This document shows positions 4,219 to 5,706 of a stretch of 5,706 bases of DNA, piece after piece. The translations under genes and the position numbers were made by a program. Below the pieces are notes generated by a model that did no database searches, was not told where the DNA came from, and worked only from the letters and a program-made list of their open reading frames with translations. The stretch is from the NCBI GenBank assembly GCA_030607105.1, contig JAUWFF010000107.1:1-5706 (forward strand), written 5' to 3'. Position 1 is the stretch's first letter, and every line of letters starts with the position of its first letter. This DNA is from Filomicrobium sp. GTDB lineage: Bacteria > Pseudomonadota > Alphaproteobacteria > Rhizobiales > Hyphomicrobiaceae.

Positions 4219-5706
4219 ATGTGCGGCATTGCGGGCATCATCGACCTATCCGGCTCCCAGACAATTCCCTTGCGCCTTCTCCGGCGCATGGGACACGCTC
4301 TGACCCACCGCGGACCAGACGAAATGGGGGAATTTCGTGCCCCGGGCATCGGCCTGATTTCACGACGTTTGAGCATTCGGGACGTGGCCCACGGCCACCA
4401 GCCGATGTTCAATGAAACGCGCGAAATCTGTACGGTCTTCAATGGCGAGATTTACGATCACGAGAAAATCCGTGCAGAACTGCAGGCACGTGGTCATAGG
4501 ATCAAATCCCGTTGCGACACCGAACTGCTGCCGCATTTATGGGAGGACCACCAGGAGCGTTTCCTTGACAAACTGAACGGACAATTTGGTTTCGCTATTC
4601 ATGACTCCGTTAACAAAACCATTTTGTTAGCCCGCGATCGGTTTGGCATCTGCCCGCTTTATTGGGCCAAGATTCGCGATCGGGACCGGCACCTCATTGT
4701 GTTTGCCTCCGAAATTAAGGCGCTGATCGCCTCGGGGCTGATCGACCCCAAACCTGATCTTCGCGGCATTGATTGTCTATTCTCTTTTATGGCCGTCCCT
4801 GGACCCAGCACCTGCTTTGAGGGTGTTAACCTCCTGCTTCCCGGACACTTTCTCAAGATCAAGCTGGGCACTTCACAAGACACCGCAAGTATTGAGGAAC
4901 GCGCGTACTGGTCGATCGACTTTCCGAACGAAGGGCAGGAGTATCGAGGAGAGCGCGGCGAGTTGGTCGATAAATTCGAAAGCCTCCTGTATAATTCCGT
5001 CGACCGCCGCCTGAAGGCCGACGTGCCCGTGGCGGCATTTCTGAGTGGAGGCGTGGATTCAGGGACCGTGGTTTCCCTCGCCAAGAGCGTGCGGGGCAAA
5101 GCGCCTGATACGTTTACAAGCAAGATACTCAATTCAGACCTGGACGAGTCGGAAAAGGCGGCGCGATTGGCGGATCACGCCCAGAGCCACCTGCACTACG
5201 ATCCATGCGGCACCGACGACATCGTCGACGGCTATCAAAGTCTCATCGTCGCCGCCGAAGCGCCGGTCGTTGATACAGCCTGTTCGGCGACGCAGCTACT
5301 GGCCAAGCGCATCCATAATGAAGGCTTCAAGGTTTCGCTATGCGGGCAGGGAGCCGACGAACTTCTGGCCGGCTATCCGTGGTTCAAAGTCGAGCGTGGC
5401 TTCTCACACCTTGGGCGGGTGACGGGCTCCGCAGTTTCGTCTGCCGTGCTTGACCGGCTTCGCAAGTTTCTTGGTTTTGACGCGGAAGGTCGACAGCGCT
5501 TGCTTCAGTACAACGAGTCGGCGGGCGGCTCTTCCGCCTTCCTATTCTTCTTCTCGTTGATGAACCTGTCTCGCAGTAGTCTCTTCAGCCCCGACATGCA
5601 CAGGGAGCTCAAGAACCACGATCCGTTCGCCGCGCTGCAGCCCGACCTTGATCGCATGCAACGCTGGCATCCGCTCAATCGTTCGATCTACTGGGGCTTG
5701 AGGATC
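4219..5706 (+). CDS. Glutamine-dependent asparagine synthetase-like amidotransferase, partial (runs off right edge)
   Basis: 496 codons of an AsnB-type protein, which takes ammonia from glutamine and uses ATP to amidate a carboxylate, classically aspartate to asparagine. The start is certain: MCGIAGII places the catalytic Cys at position 2 (Cys1 after Met removal), and an in-frame TGA lies 15 nt upstream. The glutaminase domain (about 2-200) keeps HRGPDE (30-35), R50, N75-G76-E77 and D100, which match the glutamine-binding residues of AsnB. The synthetase domain has the ATP pyrophosphatase loop SGGVDS (276-281) and GQGADELLAGY (376-386), where the familiar form has Glu in place of Q377. RDRFGICPLYW (139-149) has Cys where Lys is common. 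Family members are usually about 550-650 residues, so the C-terminus is missing. Only a weak ribosome binding site is visible. Many such paralogues serve surface-glycan or secondary-metabolite pathways instead of asparagine supply, and no neighbour to the right is visible to decide. Confidence 0.93.
   Translation, partial: MCGIAGIIDLSGSQTIPLRLLRRMGHALTHRGPDEMGEFRAPGIGLISRRLSIRDVAHGHQPMFNETREICTVFNGEIYDHEKIRAELQARGHRIKSRCDTELLPHLWEDHQERFLDKLNGQFGFAIHDSVNKTILLARDRFGICPLYWAKIRDRDRHLIVFASEIKALIASGLIDPKPDLRGIDCLFSFMAVPGPSTCFEGVNLLLPGHFLKIKLGTSQDTASIEERAYWSIDFPNEGQEYRGERGELVDKFESLLYNSVDRRLKADVPVAAFLSGGVDSGTVVSLAKSVRGKAPDTFTSKILNSDLDESEKAARLADHAQSHLHYDPCGTDDIVDGYQSLIVAAEAPVVDTACSATQLLAKRIHNEGFKVSLCGQGADELLAGYPWFKVERGFSHLGRVTGSAVSSAVLDRLRKFLGFDAEGRQRLLQYNESAGGSSAFLFFFSLMNLSRSSLFSPDMHRELKNHDPFAALQPDLDRMQRWHPLNRSIYWGLRI

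Noticed and set aside
4659..5132. 157-codon minus-strand open frame
   Set aside because: It is antisense to conserved asparagine-synthetase motifs, including the SGGVDS loop region, and has no recognisable domain.
5045..5422. 125-codon plus-strand open frame inside the asparagine-synthetase-like gene
   Set aside because: It is a shifted frame of a clear family member whose own frame continues without a stop to the window edge.

Overview
The window reads as chromosomal DNA of a GC-rich Gram-negative bacterium, most likely an alphaproteobacterium. I infer this from the base composition, the frequent GTG/TTG starts and the style of the proteins, with no species-level evidence. It holds six protein-coding genes, two of them cut by the window edges. 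I see no rRNA, tRNA, insertion sequence or CRISPR array.

Left arm (minus strand, 1-1143): a membrane zinc metallopeptidase of the YugP type (457-1143, TTG start) is followed after 38 nt by the first 139 codons of a histone-deacetylase-family amidohydrolase (1-418, running off the left edge). They are probably co-transcribed leftwards.

Centre (1144-4000, plus strand): a 163-nt divergent region carries a tandem TTTAC-N5-TTTAC motif. On the other strand this is GTAAA-N5-GTAAA, the published consensus of the envelope-stress regulator CpxR. To the right lie a Spy/CpxP-like membrane or periplasmic protein (1307-1927), an OmpR-family response regulator most like CpxR (2036-2725) and a CpxA-like sensor histidine kinase (2735-4000). 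A very GC-rich hairpin lies between the Spy-like gene and the regulator gene. The set resembles a Cpx-type envelope stress circuit: kinase, regulator, periplasmic helper and a membrane protease, with one candidate operator between the two arms. That the regulator binds this operator is inferred from motif and gene order, not shown.

Right arm (4001-5706): a more AT-rich 218-nt spacer contains a possible terminator and several 7-bp inverted repeats, one of whose arms ends 7 nt before the next start codon. It leads into a glutamine-dependent asparagine-synthetase-like gene (4219 to the right edge, 496 codons seen). This protein keeps the glutaminase residues and the ATP-binding loop, but has Gln where the familiar GEG(A/S)DE motif has Glu. 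It is probably a separate transcription unit unrelated to the stress circuit.
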